From Chryseobacterium viscerum (lineage in GTDB: Bacteria; Bacteroidota; Bacteroidia; Flavobacteriales; Weeksellaceae): a stretch of 64,000 bases of DNA. The notes beneath the pieces are model-generated. The model was not told where the DNA came from and ran no database searches. It worked only from the letters and a program-made list of their open reading frames with translations. Both the position numbers and the translations under genes were made by a program. The stretch is taken from contig NZ_PPEG02000002.1 of the NCBI RefSeq assembly GCF_002899945.2, positions 248,001 to 312,000 on the forward strand, read 5' to 3'. This document shows, piece by piece, positions 1 through 8,407 of the stretch; the stretch's first letter is position 1; the number at the start of each line of letters is the position of its first letter.

Positions 1-2
1 TT

Positions 3-245
3 CAACAGAAATCCGATCAGCAGACCCAGCCTGAAATGTATAGTTTCACAGACGCTCAGGATGTACAGGATTCCAATGACTGGGAGAAAGTGAAATTTGA
101 TTACTCAGTACTTGCCCAGCAGTGGTTACACTATTTCTTTGCAGACTATACTTATAATACACAGGTTGCGGCTGTTCAAAACCGTATTTATTTTACAGCA
201 CCAAGATACATCCTGTATCATTCTCTGCAGATAGCAGGCTGCTAA
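3..245 (+). CDS. C-terminal end of an unidentified protein (cut by window start)
   Basis: The frame is open from the first bases of the window to a TAA stop, giving 80 residues. An internal Met lies at residue 12, but the upstream residues are Gln-rich and in frame, so I treat this as the 3' end of a longer gene. The tail is rich in aromatics (Tyr, Phe, Trp) and ends in Gly-Cys. I do not recognise the family. It precedes the urease operon by about 155 bp and lies on the same strand. Confidence 0.5.
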   Translation, partial: QQKSDQQTQPEMYSFTDAQDVQDSNDWEKVKFDYSVLAQQWLHYFFADYTYNTQVAAVQNRIYFTAPRYILYHSLQIAGC

Positions 246-400
246 TCCCTTTTTTAAGATTTTAATGATCCGTTATGGTTTGTATTCATGTAAATACAGA
301 TCCGAAAGAGTCATTCCCCATTTTACATTTTTGAACATTTCTATTTGCCTTACAGAAAGGTGAACAGGATCGTGTTTGTCCAATTTTAAATAAAAATATT

Positions 401-703
401 ATGCACTTAACACCGAGAGAAACGGAGAAGCTTATGCTATTTCTGGCAGGCGAACTCGCTCTAAAAAGAAAGGCAAGAGGCCTTAAATTAAACTACCCAG
501 AATCAATAGCACTCATCAGTCACTTTTTGCTGGAAGGAGCAAGAGATGGAAAAAAAGTAGCTGAACTGATGCAGGAAGGCGCTCATCTTCTTACCAAAGA
601 TGATGTGATGCCAGGCGTTTCAGAAATGATCCACGACGTTCAGATTGAAGCCACTTTCCCGGATGGGACTAAGCTGGTAACCGTTCACAATCCAATTCGC
701 TAA
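401..703 (+). CDS. ureA: Urease gamma subunit
   Basis: This is the smallest structural subunit of the nickel enzyme urease, which hydrolyses urea to ammonia and carbamate in the cytoplasm. It has 100 aa, the normal length for a separate bacterial gamma chain. The opening [20 protein letters not shown] and the later EGARDGK and DDVMPGV segments are typical of UreA. The start is the first ATG, preceded by an AT-rich leader. It is first of a tight run ureA-ureB-ureC with gaps of 11 bp or less, so the three are surely co-transcribed. Gamma and beta are not fused here, unlike in Helicobacter. Confidence 0.97.
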   Translation: MHLTPRETEKLMLFLAGELALKRKARGLKLNYPESIALISHFLLEGARDGKKVAELMQEGAHLLTKDDVMPGVSEMIHDVQIEATFPDGTKLVTVHNPIR

Positions 704-714
704 TACTATTGATC

Positions 715-1083
715 ATGATACCAGGAGAAATTTTTGTAAAAGAAGGTACAATTATCTGCAATGAAGGCAGAGAAACTGTAAAAATAAAAGTAACGAATAC
801 AGGAGACCGTCCTATTCAGGTAGGTTCACACTTCCATTTTTTCGAAGTCAATAAAGCCATGAGTTTTGATCGTGAAAAAGCTTTCGGAAAGAGACTGAAT
901 ATTGTAGCAAGTACTGCCGTACGTTTCGAACCGGGAGAAGAAAAAGAAGTGGAATTGGTAGAAATAGGGGGAAACAAAAAAGCAATGGGCTTCAACAACC
1001 TTGTCGATGGACAGGTAGATTCTGAAGAGCAGAAAAAAGCAAGCCTTGCAAAAGTTGAAGAGTTAAACTTTAAAAATCACTAA
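715..1083 (+). CDS. ureB: Urease beta subunit
   Basis: This is the urease beta chain, which packs against alpha and gamma in the (alpha-beta-gamma)3 assembly. It has 122 aa, with the family opening [11 protein letters not shown] and the core [15 protein letters not shown] six bases upstream is in frame, but the ATG that gives MIPGE matches the conserved N-terminus, so I use it. The stop is one base before the ureC ATG, suggesting translational coupling. Confidence 0.96.
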   Translation: MIPGEIFVKEGTIICNEGRETVKIKVTNTGDRPIQVGSHFHFFEVNKAMSFDREKAFGKRLNIVASTAVRFEPGEEKEVELVEIGGNKKAMGFNNLVDGQVDSEEQKKASLAKVEELNFKNH

Positions 1084-1084
1084 G

Positions 1085-2806
1085 ATGAGCTTAAACGTAG
1101 ACAGAAAACAATACGCCAATATATTAGGTCCAACAGCCGGAGACAAAATCAGACTGGGAGACACTGAAATTATCATAGAAATTGAAAAAGATTTCACCCA
1201 TTACGGAGACGAAGCTGTTTTCGGAGGAGGAAAAACCGTACGTGACGGGATGGGGCAGAATGTGACGGCCAAAAGAGACGAAGGTGTTTTGGACCTTTGT
1301 ATCACAGGAGCAGTAATCATCGACCATTGGGGAATTGTAAAAGGTGATATCGGAATCAAAGACGGAAAGATTGTAGGAATCGGAAAAGCGGGTAATCCTG
1401 ATACGATGGATGGGGTAAGTCCTAATATGATCATTGGAGCTTCAACGGAAGTTCACGGTGGAAAAGGATATATCGTAACTGCCGGAGGTATTGATACCCA
1501 CATTCACTACATCTGCCCTCAGCAGATTGAAACATCCCTATACAGCGGAATTACAACAATGATTGGTGGCGGTACAGGTCCTAATGACGGAACCAATGCC
1601 ACAACCGTTACTCCGGGAAAATTCAACATGCAGAAAATGCTTGAGGCAGCAGAAGAATATCCGATGAACCTTGGTTTCTTCGGAAAAGGAAACTGCTCAG
1701 CAGAAGAGCCTATCGAAGAACAGGTAGAAGCAGGGGCTTTAGGAGTAAAAATCCATGAAGACTGGGGAGCAACTCCTGCAACCATTGATGCTGCGCTGAA
1801 AGTAGCTGATAAATATGACGTTCAGGTTGCCATCCACACCGATACTTTGAATGAAGGAGGATTTCTTGAAGATACCATGAGAGCGATCAACGGAAGAGTA
1901 ATCCACACTTTCCACACGGAAGGAGCAGGGGGAGGCCACGCACCGGATATCATTAAAGCTGCCATGTATCCAAACGTATTGCCGGCTTCTACAAACCCTA
2001 CACGCCCTTACACGGTCAATACAATCGATGAGCATTTGGATATGCTGATGGTATGCCACCACTTGAGTAAAAATATCCCTGAAGATGTAGCGTTCGCAGA
2101 CTCACGTATCCGCCCTGAAACGATTGCAGCAGAAGATATTCTTCATGATATGGGAGTTTTCAGTATCATGAGTTCAGACTCTCAGGCGATGGGAAGACCG
2201 GGAGAAGTGATCACAAGAACATGGCAGACGGCAAGCAAAATGAAAGAGCAGAGAGGTGCTTTGGAAGAAGATCAGAATGCAGAAAACGACAATTACCGCG
2301 CCAAAAGATACGTAGCTAAATATACCATCAATCCAGCGATTGCTCACGGTATTTCAGAATATGTAGGATCCATTGAAGAAGGAAAATTAGCAGATTTGGT
2401 GATCTGGAAGCCTGCATTATTTGGAGCAAAGCCGGAAATGATTGTCAAAGGAGGATTTGTAATCGCTGCTAAAATGGGAGATCCGAATGCATCTATTCCA
2501 ACACCTCAGCCGATTATTTACAGAAACATGTTTGGAGCTCACGGAAAAGCCAAGTTTGGTATTTGTGCCAACTTCGTTTCACAGATCTCCATCGATAACG
2601 GAACAATCGCTTCTTACAAATTGGAGAAAATGATTCTTCCGGTGAAAAACTGTAGAAATATTTCAAAAGCAGATCTTATTCATAATGATAAGACTCCTCT
2701 AATTGAAGTGAATGCTGAAAACTATAAAGTAACGGTAGACGGTGAATACATCACTTGTGAACCGGCAGAAACACTTCCTTTAACACAGTTGTATTTCTTA
2801 TTCTAA
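1085..2806 (+). CDS. ureC: Urease alpha (catalytic) subunit
   Basis: This is the catalytic chain carrying the two-nickel centre. It has 573 aa, full family length. Visible active-site elements are the His pair in [11 protein letters not shown] (H139, H141), the Lys to be carbamylated in GVKIHEDWG (K222), nickel or substrate histidines H251 and H277, the mobile-flap Cys-His in MVCHHL (C324, H325) and the Asp ligand in SSDSQAMGR (D365). All are intact, so an active enzyme is expected. A perfect long palindrome follows the stop by 14 bp and may limit read-through into the accessory genes. Confidence 0.98.
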   Translation: MSLNVDRKQYANILGPTAGDKIRLGDTEIIIEIEKDFTHYGDEAVFGGGKTVRDGMGQNVTAKRDEGVLDLCITGAVIIDHWGIVKGDIGIKDGKIVGIGKAGNPDTMDGVSPNMIIGASTEVHGGKGYIVTAGGIDTHIHYICPQQIETSLYSGITTMIGGGTGPNDGTNATTVTPGKFNMQKMLEAAEEYPMNLGFFGKGNCSAEEPIEEQVEAGALGVKIHEDWGATPATIDAALKVADKYDVQVAIHTDTLNEGGFLEDTMRAINGRVIHTFHTEGAGGGHAPDIIKAAMYPNVLPASTNPTRPYTVNTIDEHLDMLMVCHHLSKNIPEDVAFADSRIRPETIAAEDILHDMGVFSIMSSDSQAMGRPGEVITRTWQTASKMKEQRGALEEDQNAENDNYRAKRYVAKYTINPAIAHGISEYVGSIEEGKLADLVIWKPALFGAKPEMIVKGGFVIAAKMGDPNASIPTPQPIIYRNMFGAHGKAKFGICANFVSQISIDNGTIASYKLEKMILPVKNCRNISKADLIHNDKTPLIEVNAENYKVTVDGEYITCEPAETLPLTQLYFLF

Positions 2807-2820
2807 GATAAATCTTACCC

Positions 2821-2849
2821 ACCTTATAGGTTTTAAAAACCTATAAGGT
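2821..2849 (+). terminator. Perfect palindrome after ureC (partial terminator or mRNA stabiliser)
   Basis: A 14-bp arm beginning ACCTTATAGG is followed after one A by its exact complement. It lies 14 bp past the ureC stop and 62 bp before the next start codon. There is no strong U-run after it, so it could equally be an attenuator or a 3'-end stabiliser that makes UreABC more abundant than the accessory proteins. Confidence 0.55.
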
Positions 2850-2911
2850 TTACTTGAAAATTGAAAGGTTTATTCAAAATAATTTAACACAATTATAGAA
2901 TTAAGTTTAGA

Positions 2912-3559
2912 ATGAAATATTTAAATAAAACAGTTTTTTCTTTTGCTATAGCCGGAATATCTATGCTTTCAGGGAATGTAAGCGCTCAGTTTTTAGGAGG
3001 ACACAGGCTGAAAAGTGATGAAGAAGGACCCAAAGGACAATTTATGGTGTATGGTTCTTTAGATTATTCTAAGATCACAACACCGTCAAGCAGCAGCAGT
3101 ACTGTTTCGAGTGCACCGCTGGGAGTGGGATACTTCATCAACAATAATGATCTTATCGGAGTCAATTATGCATACTCACAGAATACGGTTGATCACAATG
3201 TTGTCTATAAACAAAATGAAGCCGGTATCTGGTACAGCCCCTCATTAATGCTTGGGAAATACTTTGTATTGATTGGGCAGGTGGACGCCCATTATGTTTG
3301 GGGGCAACAGCTGTCAACGGCGGCGGATGCCATGCAGAACTTTAACGGATTCCGTCTTCGTGCCTATCCTCTGATCGGAATTTTATTAGGTGGAGGCTGG
3401 GCTCTGAAATTCAAATTTGCTGAACTTTCAATGCTTCAGACCAAGACAAAAGAAGAAGGTTGGACGAAAAGCTATGTAGCAGGAATCAGTGGTTCAACAT
3501 TCGGAGTGGGTATTTCTAAAAACTTAGACTTCAGAAAAAAATCCAAAAATGATAATTAA
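2912..3559 (+). CDS. Predicted outer-membrane beta-barrel protein inside the urease operon
   Basis: The protein has 215 aa, with a signal peptide of about 25 residues ending in VSA before a Gln. The mature part has alternating polar and hydrophobic strands, many Gly and aromatic residues, and a Ser-rich loop, as in small 8- to 10-strand outer-membrane barrels. Its last 11 bases overlap ureE, so it is translationally coupled to the urease accessory genes. I infer a role in outer-membrane passage of urea or nickel, or in cell-surface adaptation to ammonia. No specific family motif was recognised. Confidence 0.75.
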   Translation: MKYLNKTVFSFAIAGISMLSGNVSAQFLGGHRLKSDEEGPKGQFMVYGSLDYSKITTPSSSSSTVSSAPLGVGYFINNNDLIGVNYAYSQNTVDHNVVYKQNEAGIWYSPSLMLGKYFVLIGQVDAHYVWGQQLSTAADAMQNFNGFRLRAYPLIGILLGGGWALKFKFAELSMLQTKTKEEGWTKSYVAGISGSTFGVGISKNLDFRKKSKNDN

Positions 3560-4058
3560 TCAAATCATAGGCAATCTAACCGAAAATCCTACAGGGAAAA
3601 CCATAGATTATCTTGATCTGGAATGGTTTGAAACCACCAAAAGAATTCAGCGCAAAAAAACCAGGCAGGGAACTGATGTTGCCATCAAATTTCTTAGAGA
3701 AGGGCAGCGTTTGCGTGAAGGAGATATTCTTTTTGAGGATGCCGAAAAAATAATCGCGGTCAATGTTCTGGAAACAGAAGCTATCGTGATGTCACCCGCT
3801 TCATTGTTGGAAATGGGTACCGTGTGCTATGAAATAGGAAACAAACATATTCCGCTTTTTATTCAGGAGGATAAAGTATTACTTCCTTTTGAAATGCCCA
3901 TGTTCAGATGGTTGGAAGCAAGCGGTTTCAAACCGGAAAAACAATCCGTAAAGCTGCTGAATCTTCTTAAATCTAACGTAGAACCTCACGGACACGGAAG
4001 CCTTGGCTCCACAATCTTTACAAAAATCTTAAAAATGGCCGCTCCGAAAGATGAATAA
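3549..4058 (+). CDS. ureE: Urease accessory nickel chaperone UreE
   Basis: UreE delivers nickel to the UreG-UreF-UreD complex during metallocentre assembly. This one has 169 aa. The N-terminal domain begins MIINQIIGNL and contains REGQRLREGDILFED, and the C-terminal domain has MPMFRWLEASGF. The tail holds only a short HGHG metal-binding motif rather than a long His-rich tail, so nickel storage is probably modest. It overlaps the upstream barrel gene by 11 bp and ureF by 8 bp. Confidence 0.93.
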   Translation: MIINQIIGNLTENPTGKTIDYLDLEWFETTKRIQRKKTRQGTDVAIKFLREGQRLREGDILFEDAEKIIAVNVLETEAIVMSPASLLEMGTVCYEIGNKHIPLFIQEDKVLLPFEMPMFRWLEASGFKPEKQSVKLLNLLKSNVEPHGHGSLGSTIFTKILKMAAPKDE

Positions 4059-4749
4059 TATGAACATAAACTTTCTGTCAGGACTCCTTCATCTCTCTGA
4101 CCCTACGCTTCCCATAGGGGGCTACAGCCACTCCAACGGACTGGAAACCTATGTACAGGAAAGAATCGTACATAATCTGGCAACAGCAAAAGAATTTGTT
4201 CAGAATATGCTGGAGTACAACCTTAAATTCAATGACGGAGCTTTTGTAAAAATGGCTTATCAAGCTGCTGAAAATGGTGATTTGCAACAACTGTTGGATT
4301 TAGATAACGAATGTAACGCCATAAAATGTCCGAAAGAAATCCGCCAGGCTAGCCAGAAATTAGGTCTCAGACTGATCAAAATCTTCAAAAGAAGAGAAAG
4401 TTCCCCCTTGATGGAGGATTTTGAAAAAGCAGTTCAAAATAAAGAAGCCAATTCTCATTACTGTATTGTTTTTGGGGTGTATGCTTATTTGATGAAGATT
4501 CCTTTGTACGAAGCACTTCTGGGATTTTATTATACCTCGGTTGCAGGGATGATCACCAATGCCGTGAAGTTGGTCCCTCTTGGACAGCTGGACGGGCAGG
4601 ATATCTTGTTTTCCCTCTATCCTGTTATGGAAAAAACAGTTGTAGAAACTATAGAACTGGACAGAGATATGGTGGGGCTTTGTAATACCGCTTTTGATAT
4701 AAGATGTATGCAGCATGAGAGGCTTTATTCGAGGCTTTATATGTCGTAA
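4051..4749 (+). CDS. ureF: Urease accessory protein UreF
   Basis: UreF bridges UreD and UreG in the activation complex and acts on the UreG GTPase. It has 232 aa, with the family N-terminus LLHLSDPTLPIGGYSHSNGL and a C-terminal QDILFSLYPVMEKTV segment. An alternative ATG lies three codons in. The gene overlaps ureE by 8 bp. After it comes a 201-bp spacer, unusually long for this operon, before ureG. Confidence 0.94.
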   Translation: MNNMNINFLSGLLHLSDPTLPIGGYSHSNGLETYVQERIVHNLATAKEFVQNMLEYNLKFNDGAFVKMAYQAAENGDLQQLLDLDNECNAIKCPKEIRQASQKLGLRLIKIFKRRESSPLMEDFEKAVQNKEANSHYCIVFGVYAYLMKIPLYEALLGFYYTSVAGMITNAVKLVPLGQLDGQDILFSLYPVMEKTVVETIELDRDMVGLCNTAFDIRCMQHERLYSRLYMS

Positions 4750-4950
4750 GTTAAAAGTAAAAAGATAAAAGGGAGGAAAGGCAAATGATAAAGGAAGACA
4801 GGGAAAGCTAACAAAATGAAGAAACTTAGGACTCAATGAATGGGAGGTTTCTTAGCCGAATGAAATGCCTTTGCATCCCTTATAATATTCTCAATTAATA
4901 AAAAAAACAGCGTCTATTGCGCTAAAAAAATAAAGTAAAATTTAAATACA
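4750..4950 (+). repeat. Intergenic filler between ureF and ureG
   Basis: This non-coding stretch is rich in A/G (reads such as AAAAGATAAAAGGGAGGAAAGG) and then in A/T. I see no promoter match or clear terminator. It resembles the low-complexity spacers found between several other genes of this island (after the nickel permease, the urea channel and the TonB receptor). Confidence 0.3.
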
Positions 4951-5589
4951 ATGGAAAATAGAAAATATATAAAAGTAGGAGTTGCAGGACCGGTAGGTTC
5001 AGGAAAAACTGCATTATTGGAACGTTTAAGCAGAAAATTATTCGGGAAATATGATCTTGGAGTGATTACTAATGATATTTATACCAAGGAAGATGCTGAA
5101 TTTATGGCTAAAAACAGTCTTCTTCCTCATGACCGAATTATTGGAGTAGAAACAGGGGGCTGCCCTCACACGGCCATCCGTGAAGATGCAAGTATGAACC
5201 TTGAAGCGGTAGATGAGCTTGCAGCACGCTTCCCAAACATCGAACTGGTTCTTATTGAGAGTGGAGGGGATAACCTTTCGGCGACTTTCAGTCCAGACCT
5301 GGCAGACGTTACCATCTTCATTATCGATGTTGCAGAAGGAGAAAAAATCCCTAGAAAAGGAGGTCCTGGTATTACAAGATCAGACTTATTGATTATCAAT
5401 AAAATTGACCTTGCACCGCATGTAGGAGCCAGTCTTGAAGTTATGGAAAATGATGCCAGAAGAATGAGAAAAGGAAATCCTTTTGTCTTTACCAATCTTA
5501 AAACAGATGAAGGACTGGATAAGGTAATCGGATGGATCAAAAAATATGCTCTTTTAGAAGAAATTGAAGAACCGAACTTAGTAAGATAG
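4951..5589 (+). CDS. ureG: Urease accessory GTPase UreG
   Basis: UreG is a SIMIBI-class GTPase that carries nickel to apo-urease and couples GTP hydrolysis to metal transfer. It has 212 aa. The P-loop is GPVGSGKT (residues 13-20), the metal-binding Cys-Pro-His is at residues 71-73 within [10 protein letters not shown], and [12 protein letters not shown] and NKIDLAP are present. The stop codon is immediately followed by the ureD ATG. Confidence 0.97.
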   Translation: MENRKYIKVGVAGPVGSGKTALLERLSRKLFGKYDLGVITNDIYTKEDAEFMAKNSLLPHDRIIGVETGGCPHTAIREDASMNLEAVDELAARFPNIELVLIESGGDNLSATFSPDLADVTIFIIDVAEGEKIPRKGGPGITRSDLLIINKIDLAPHVGASLEVMENDARRMRKGNPFVFTNLKTDEGLDKVIGWIKKYALLEEIEEPNLVR

Positions 5590-6378
5590 ATGGATAGTCG
5601 TTTAAGTATTATTGCAGGATTCAAGGGAGGAGAATCCTATGTGAAAGACCTTTATGTCTCACTTCCTTTCAGAGTAGTTTCTGTAGGGCAGCGAAAAAGT
5701 GACAAAAAGCTCTATCAGATGGTGATGAGCTCCTCTCCAGGAATTCTGGATGGAGACCACTATCATCTGGACGTTGCTCTCGAAAAAGGATCTGCACTTC
5801 AACTGCAGTCACAATCGTATCAGAGGCTTTTCAACATGAAAGATAAGGCACTTCAGGAGCTTAATGTAAAGATGGAGGATGAAACTTCTTTTGCCTACGT
5901 TCCTCATCCTATCGTTCCGCATGAAGACTCTAATTTTAAGAGTAAAGCAAATATTCACATCGGGAAAAACAGCCAGATCATCATCAGTGAGATCATTACC
6001 TGCGGGAGAAAACATTATGGCGAGGTTTTTAAATTAAAACGTTTTCAGAATGTGATGGAAATCTATCATAACAACAAACTTGTAGTGAAGGATAATGTTC
6101 TGATTCAGCCTGATATCATTCCGATCAGCAGTATTGGAAATCTGGAACAGTACACCCATCAGGGAACCCTGATCTTCTACAGCACAAAGGAAAATGTAGA
6201 TAAGAATGGCTTGATTGAAGAGATCGTTGAGGCAGCAGCACAACATCATGAAGAAATGGAAGTAGGCGTTTCTGCAATGGAAGACAATGGTTTTGTAGTA
6301 AGAGCTTTAGGGCATGGAGGTGAAATGATGTACAACTTCTTCCTGTATATTCAGGAAATTCTTTGGTCTTTAGAATAA
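5590..6378 (+). CDS. ureD: Urease accessory protein UreD (UreH)
   Basis: UreD is the scaffold that binds apo-urease and UreF and is thought to tunnel nickel to the active site. It has 262 aa, typical length. Family segments visible are SSSPGILDGDHYHLDVALE, LQLQSQSYQRLF, VPHPIVPHEDSNF and ITCGRKHYGE. The start ATG abuts the ureG stop, with no other plausible start. It is the last of the classical urease genes here. Confidence 0.94.
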   Translation: MDSRLSIIAGFKGGESYVKDLYVSLPFRVVSVGQRKSDKKLYQMVMSSSPGILDGDHYHLDVALEKGSALQLQSQSYQRLFNMKDKALQELNVKMEDETSFAYVPHPIVPHEDSNFKSKANIHIGKNSQIIISEIITCGRKHYGEVFKLKRFQNVMEIYHNNKLVVKDNVLIQPDIIPISSIGNLEQYTHQGTLIFYSTKENVDKNGLIEEIVEAAAQHHEEMEVGVSAMEDNGFVVRALGHGGEMMYNFFLYIQEILWSLE

Positions 6379-6411
6379 AAAGGCTCTCAGGTAAAAAAAT
6401 TAAATTAAAAA

Positions 6412-7113
6412 ATGGATAGTACACTTTGGGCGCTTCTTTTGAGTGCCATTTCAATAAGTTTTATACATACCGCTTCAGGGCCGGATCATTATCTGCCATT
6501 CATCGTACTCTCAAAATCAAAAAAGTGGAGTGGCATGAAAACAGCCATATTAACAGTGGTCTGCGGATTTGGGCATGTTTTCAGTTCTCTGATCTTAGGT
6601 TTTATAGGAGTTTTCCTTGGATGGCAGCTGAATAAGATCTCCTGGTTTCAGGATATCAGAGGGAATTTCTCAGGATGGGCATTGCTGATATTTGGGGGAG
6701 TTTACCTTGTATACGGACTCATTCAGGCGATCAGGAACAAACCTCATAAGCATTTTGATGTGATGGGTGATGATGTTTATGTATACGAGCATAATCACAC
6801 AGAAATGGTAATGCCTCAGAAAAGAATAAAAGTGACTCCGCTTGTACTTTTCATGATTTTCGTAATGGGGCCGAGTGAACCTTTAATTCCTTTATTATTC
6901 TATTCGGGAGTGAAACACTCAATGTCTGAAATTGCTGTATTGGTGACTTCTTTCACGATAACTACCGTGTTGACAATGCTCGGAATGGTACTTTTAGGAC
7001 GGTACGGTTACTCCACCTTATTCAATACTGAAAAACTGGAAAGATATATGGGCGTGGTAAGCGGAGCAGTGGTAACGGTTTGCGGAGTTGGGATGGTCTT
7101 TCTTGGATGGTAA
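6412..7113 (+). CDS. NicO/UreH-type nickel permease
   Basis: This 233-aa polytopic membrane protein has about six hydrophobic segments and the family signature HTASGPDHYLPF (H19, D25, H26), the His/Asp motif of NicO-type nickel-cobalt transporters and urease-linked UreH permeases. A His- and acid-containing cytoplasmic loop (HKHFDVMGDDVYVYEHNH) sits mid-protein. A second conserved element, MGPSEPLIPLL, follows. It lies 33 bp after ureD on the same strand, so supplying nickel for urease is the obvious job. Direction of transport is inferred from context. Confidence 0.85.
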   Translation: MDSTLWALLLSAISISFIHTASGPDHYLPFIVLSKSKKWSGMKTAILTVVCGFGHVFSSLILGFIGVFLGWQLNKISWFQDIRGNFSGWALLIFGGVYLVYGLIQAIRNKPHKHFDVMGDDVYVYEHNHTEMVMPQKRIKVTPLVLFMIFVMGPSEPLIPLLFYSGVKHSMSEIAVLVTSFTITTVLTMLGMVLLGRYGYSTLFNTEKLERYMGVVSGAVVTVCGVGMVFLGW

Positions 7114-7322
7114 ACGAGATTCGGGTTTCGGGATGCTGTGTGCGAGTGGTAGAGTTTGAGAGTTGAATTGTTTAAGGTTTAAAGTTCAAGGTTGTTATCC
7201 TTTCACTGATAATTGACTATTCACCATTCACTTGCGAAGCAAAATTGGCTCTGCCTCCAATGTCTATCATCTATCCGTCTCTTATCTTAATATCCACAAT
7301 CATTAATACAATTAAAAAAACT
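7114..7322 (+). repeat. Low-complexity intergenic repeat, copy 1
   Basis: The spacer contains GAGTTTGAGAG runs and a 24-base core at 7170-7193 (GTTTAAGGTTTAAAGTTCAA...) that recurs almost unchanged at 8265-8288 (2 mismatches) and in looser, inverted form at about 15647-15670. It is followed by a TTGACTATTCACCATTCAC-like stretch. It looks like a dispersed, degenerate spacer family rather than a gene. A 26-codon in-frame extension of the urea channel gene enters it but has no coding character. Confidence 0.45.
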
Positions 7323-8210
7323 ATGAACGAATTTTTCAAAAAAATCCCTTTTTTAGATACTATTTTAAAAGGAATAGGGCAGATTATGCTCCAGGAAAAC
7401 AGATGGACAGGACTTTTGTTTCTGATAGGCATCTTTATGGGGAGTTGGCAGTGTGGGGTTGGAGTATTGCTTTCAACGGCAGCCGGAACCTTCACGGCGA
7501 TGAAGCTTAGATACAATAAATCTGAAATCAATGCCGGGTTGTATGGTTTCAGTGCAGCCCTTGTAGGAGTTGCGTTATCTTTTCTATTCGAAACTACATT
7601 ATTGATCTGGGTTCTTATTGTACTGGGGGGAGCATTGGCTGCTGTTATTCAACATTTTTTTATTCAAAAGAAAATTCCGGTTTTCACTTTTCCTTTTATC
7701 ATCATTACATGGGTGTTGGTATTTACACTTCATCATTTTACCCATATTCCACCATCTGCGATGCTGAGCAGTGAAGTGATTCCTACGCAATATGACGATT
7801 TACTTTCCTGTACCAATGGTTTTGGTGAAGTAATATTTCAGGGGGGTGTACTTTCAGGAATGATTTTCTTTCTTGCCGTTTTTATCAGCTCCCCAATAGC
7901 TGCTTTATACGGATTGGCAGCCTCTATTCTTGGGGCGGGATTATCACAATTGAATGGAGAACCTGTTAAAGAAATTCACATGGGATTATTTGGTTTTAAT
8001 GCAGTGCTTTCGGCAATCGCATTCTCAGGAATTAAAAAAACAGATGGGTTATGGGTACTTATTGCTGTTTTTCTAACCATTGTGATCGATGATCTTTTAA
8101 TAGATAACCATTGTCTGGATATCGTTGGTGGAGTATTTACGTTCCCATTCGTAGCCGGAACATGGATTACTCTTTTAATTCAGAAGGTATTTCTTAAAGC
8201 AGAAAACTAA
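7323..8210 (+). CDS. Urea channel/transporter (UT family)
   Basis: This 295-aa integral membrane protein has two homologous halves, each with the urea-transporter pattern: LLFLIGIFMGSWQCGVGVLL with NAGLYGFSAALVGVA in the first, and the FISSPIAALYGLAASILGA with HMGLFGFNAVLSAIA pair in the second. This fits the UT (PF03253) fold of passive urea channels. I chose the ATG giving MNEFFKKIPFLD because the longer frame runs through repeat-like spacer DNA. It sits within the urease island and would supply urea to the cytoplasmic enzyme. Confidence 0.9.
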   Translation: MNEFFKKIPFLDTILKGIGQIMLQENRWTGLLFLIGIFMGSWQCGVGVLLSTAAGTFTAMKLRYNKSEINAGLYGFSAALVGVALSFLFETTLLIWVLIVLGGALAAVIQHFFIQKKIPVFTFPFIIITWVLVFTLHHFTHIPPSAMLSSEVIPTQYDDLLSCTNGFGEVIFQGGVLSGMIFFLAVFISSPIAALYGLAASILGAGLSQLNGEPVKEIHMGLFGFNAVLSAIAFSGIKKTDGLWVLIAVFLTIVIDDLLIDNHCLDIVGGVFTFPFVAGTWITLLIQKVFLKAEN

Positions 8211-8407
8211 GTTTTTTAATAAGTTGGAGAATTGGAGGGTTTGAGAATGAGAGAGTGGAAAACTGTTTAAGGTATAAAGTTCAAGGCTCAAAGTTTGAAG
8301 CTCTTTCACAAAATGATTGACAATTCACATCTAAGATCAGAGGTCTCCTGTCTCTCGTCTCTCCATCTATTATCTCTCCTCTAATTTCTAATGTAACAAA
8401 ACAAAAA
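8211..8407 (+). repeat. Low-complexity intergenic repeat, copy 2
   Basis: This is a spacer of the same family as that before the urea channel. It has a GAGAGAGTGGAAAA stretch, the core at 8265-8288 (22 of 24 bases as in copy 1), an ATTGACAATTCACAT element, then pyrimidine-rich CTCTCGTCTCTCC runs. I found no coding potential. Confidence 0.45.

Noticed and set aside
709..714. TTG start for ureB
   Set aside because: The ATG at 715 gives the conserved MIPGE N-terminus.
1739..2062. Open frame of 107 codons on the minus strand within ureC
   Set aside because: Antisense to a highly conserved enzyme gene, no RBS or family similarity; a by-product of ureC codon use.
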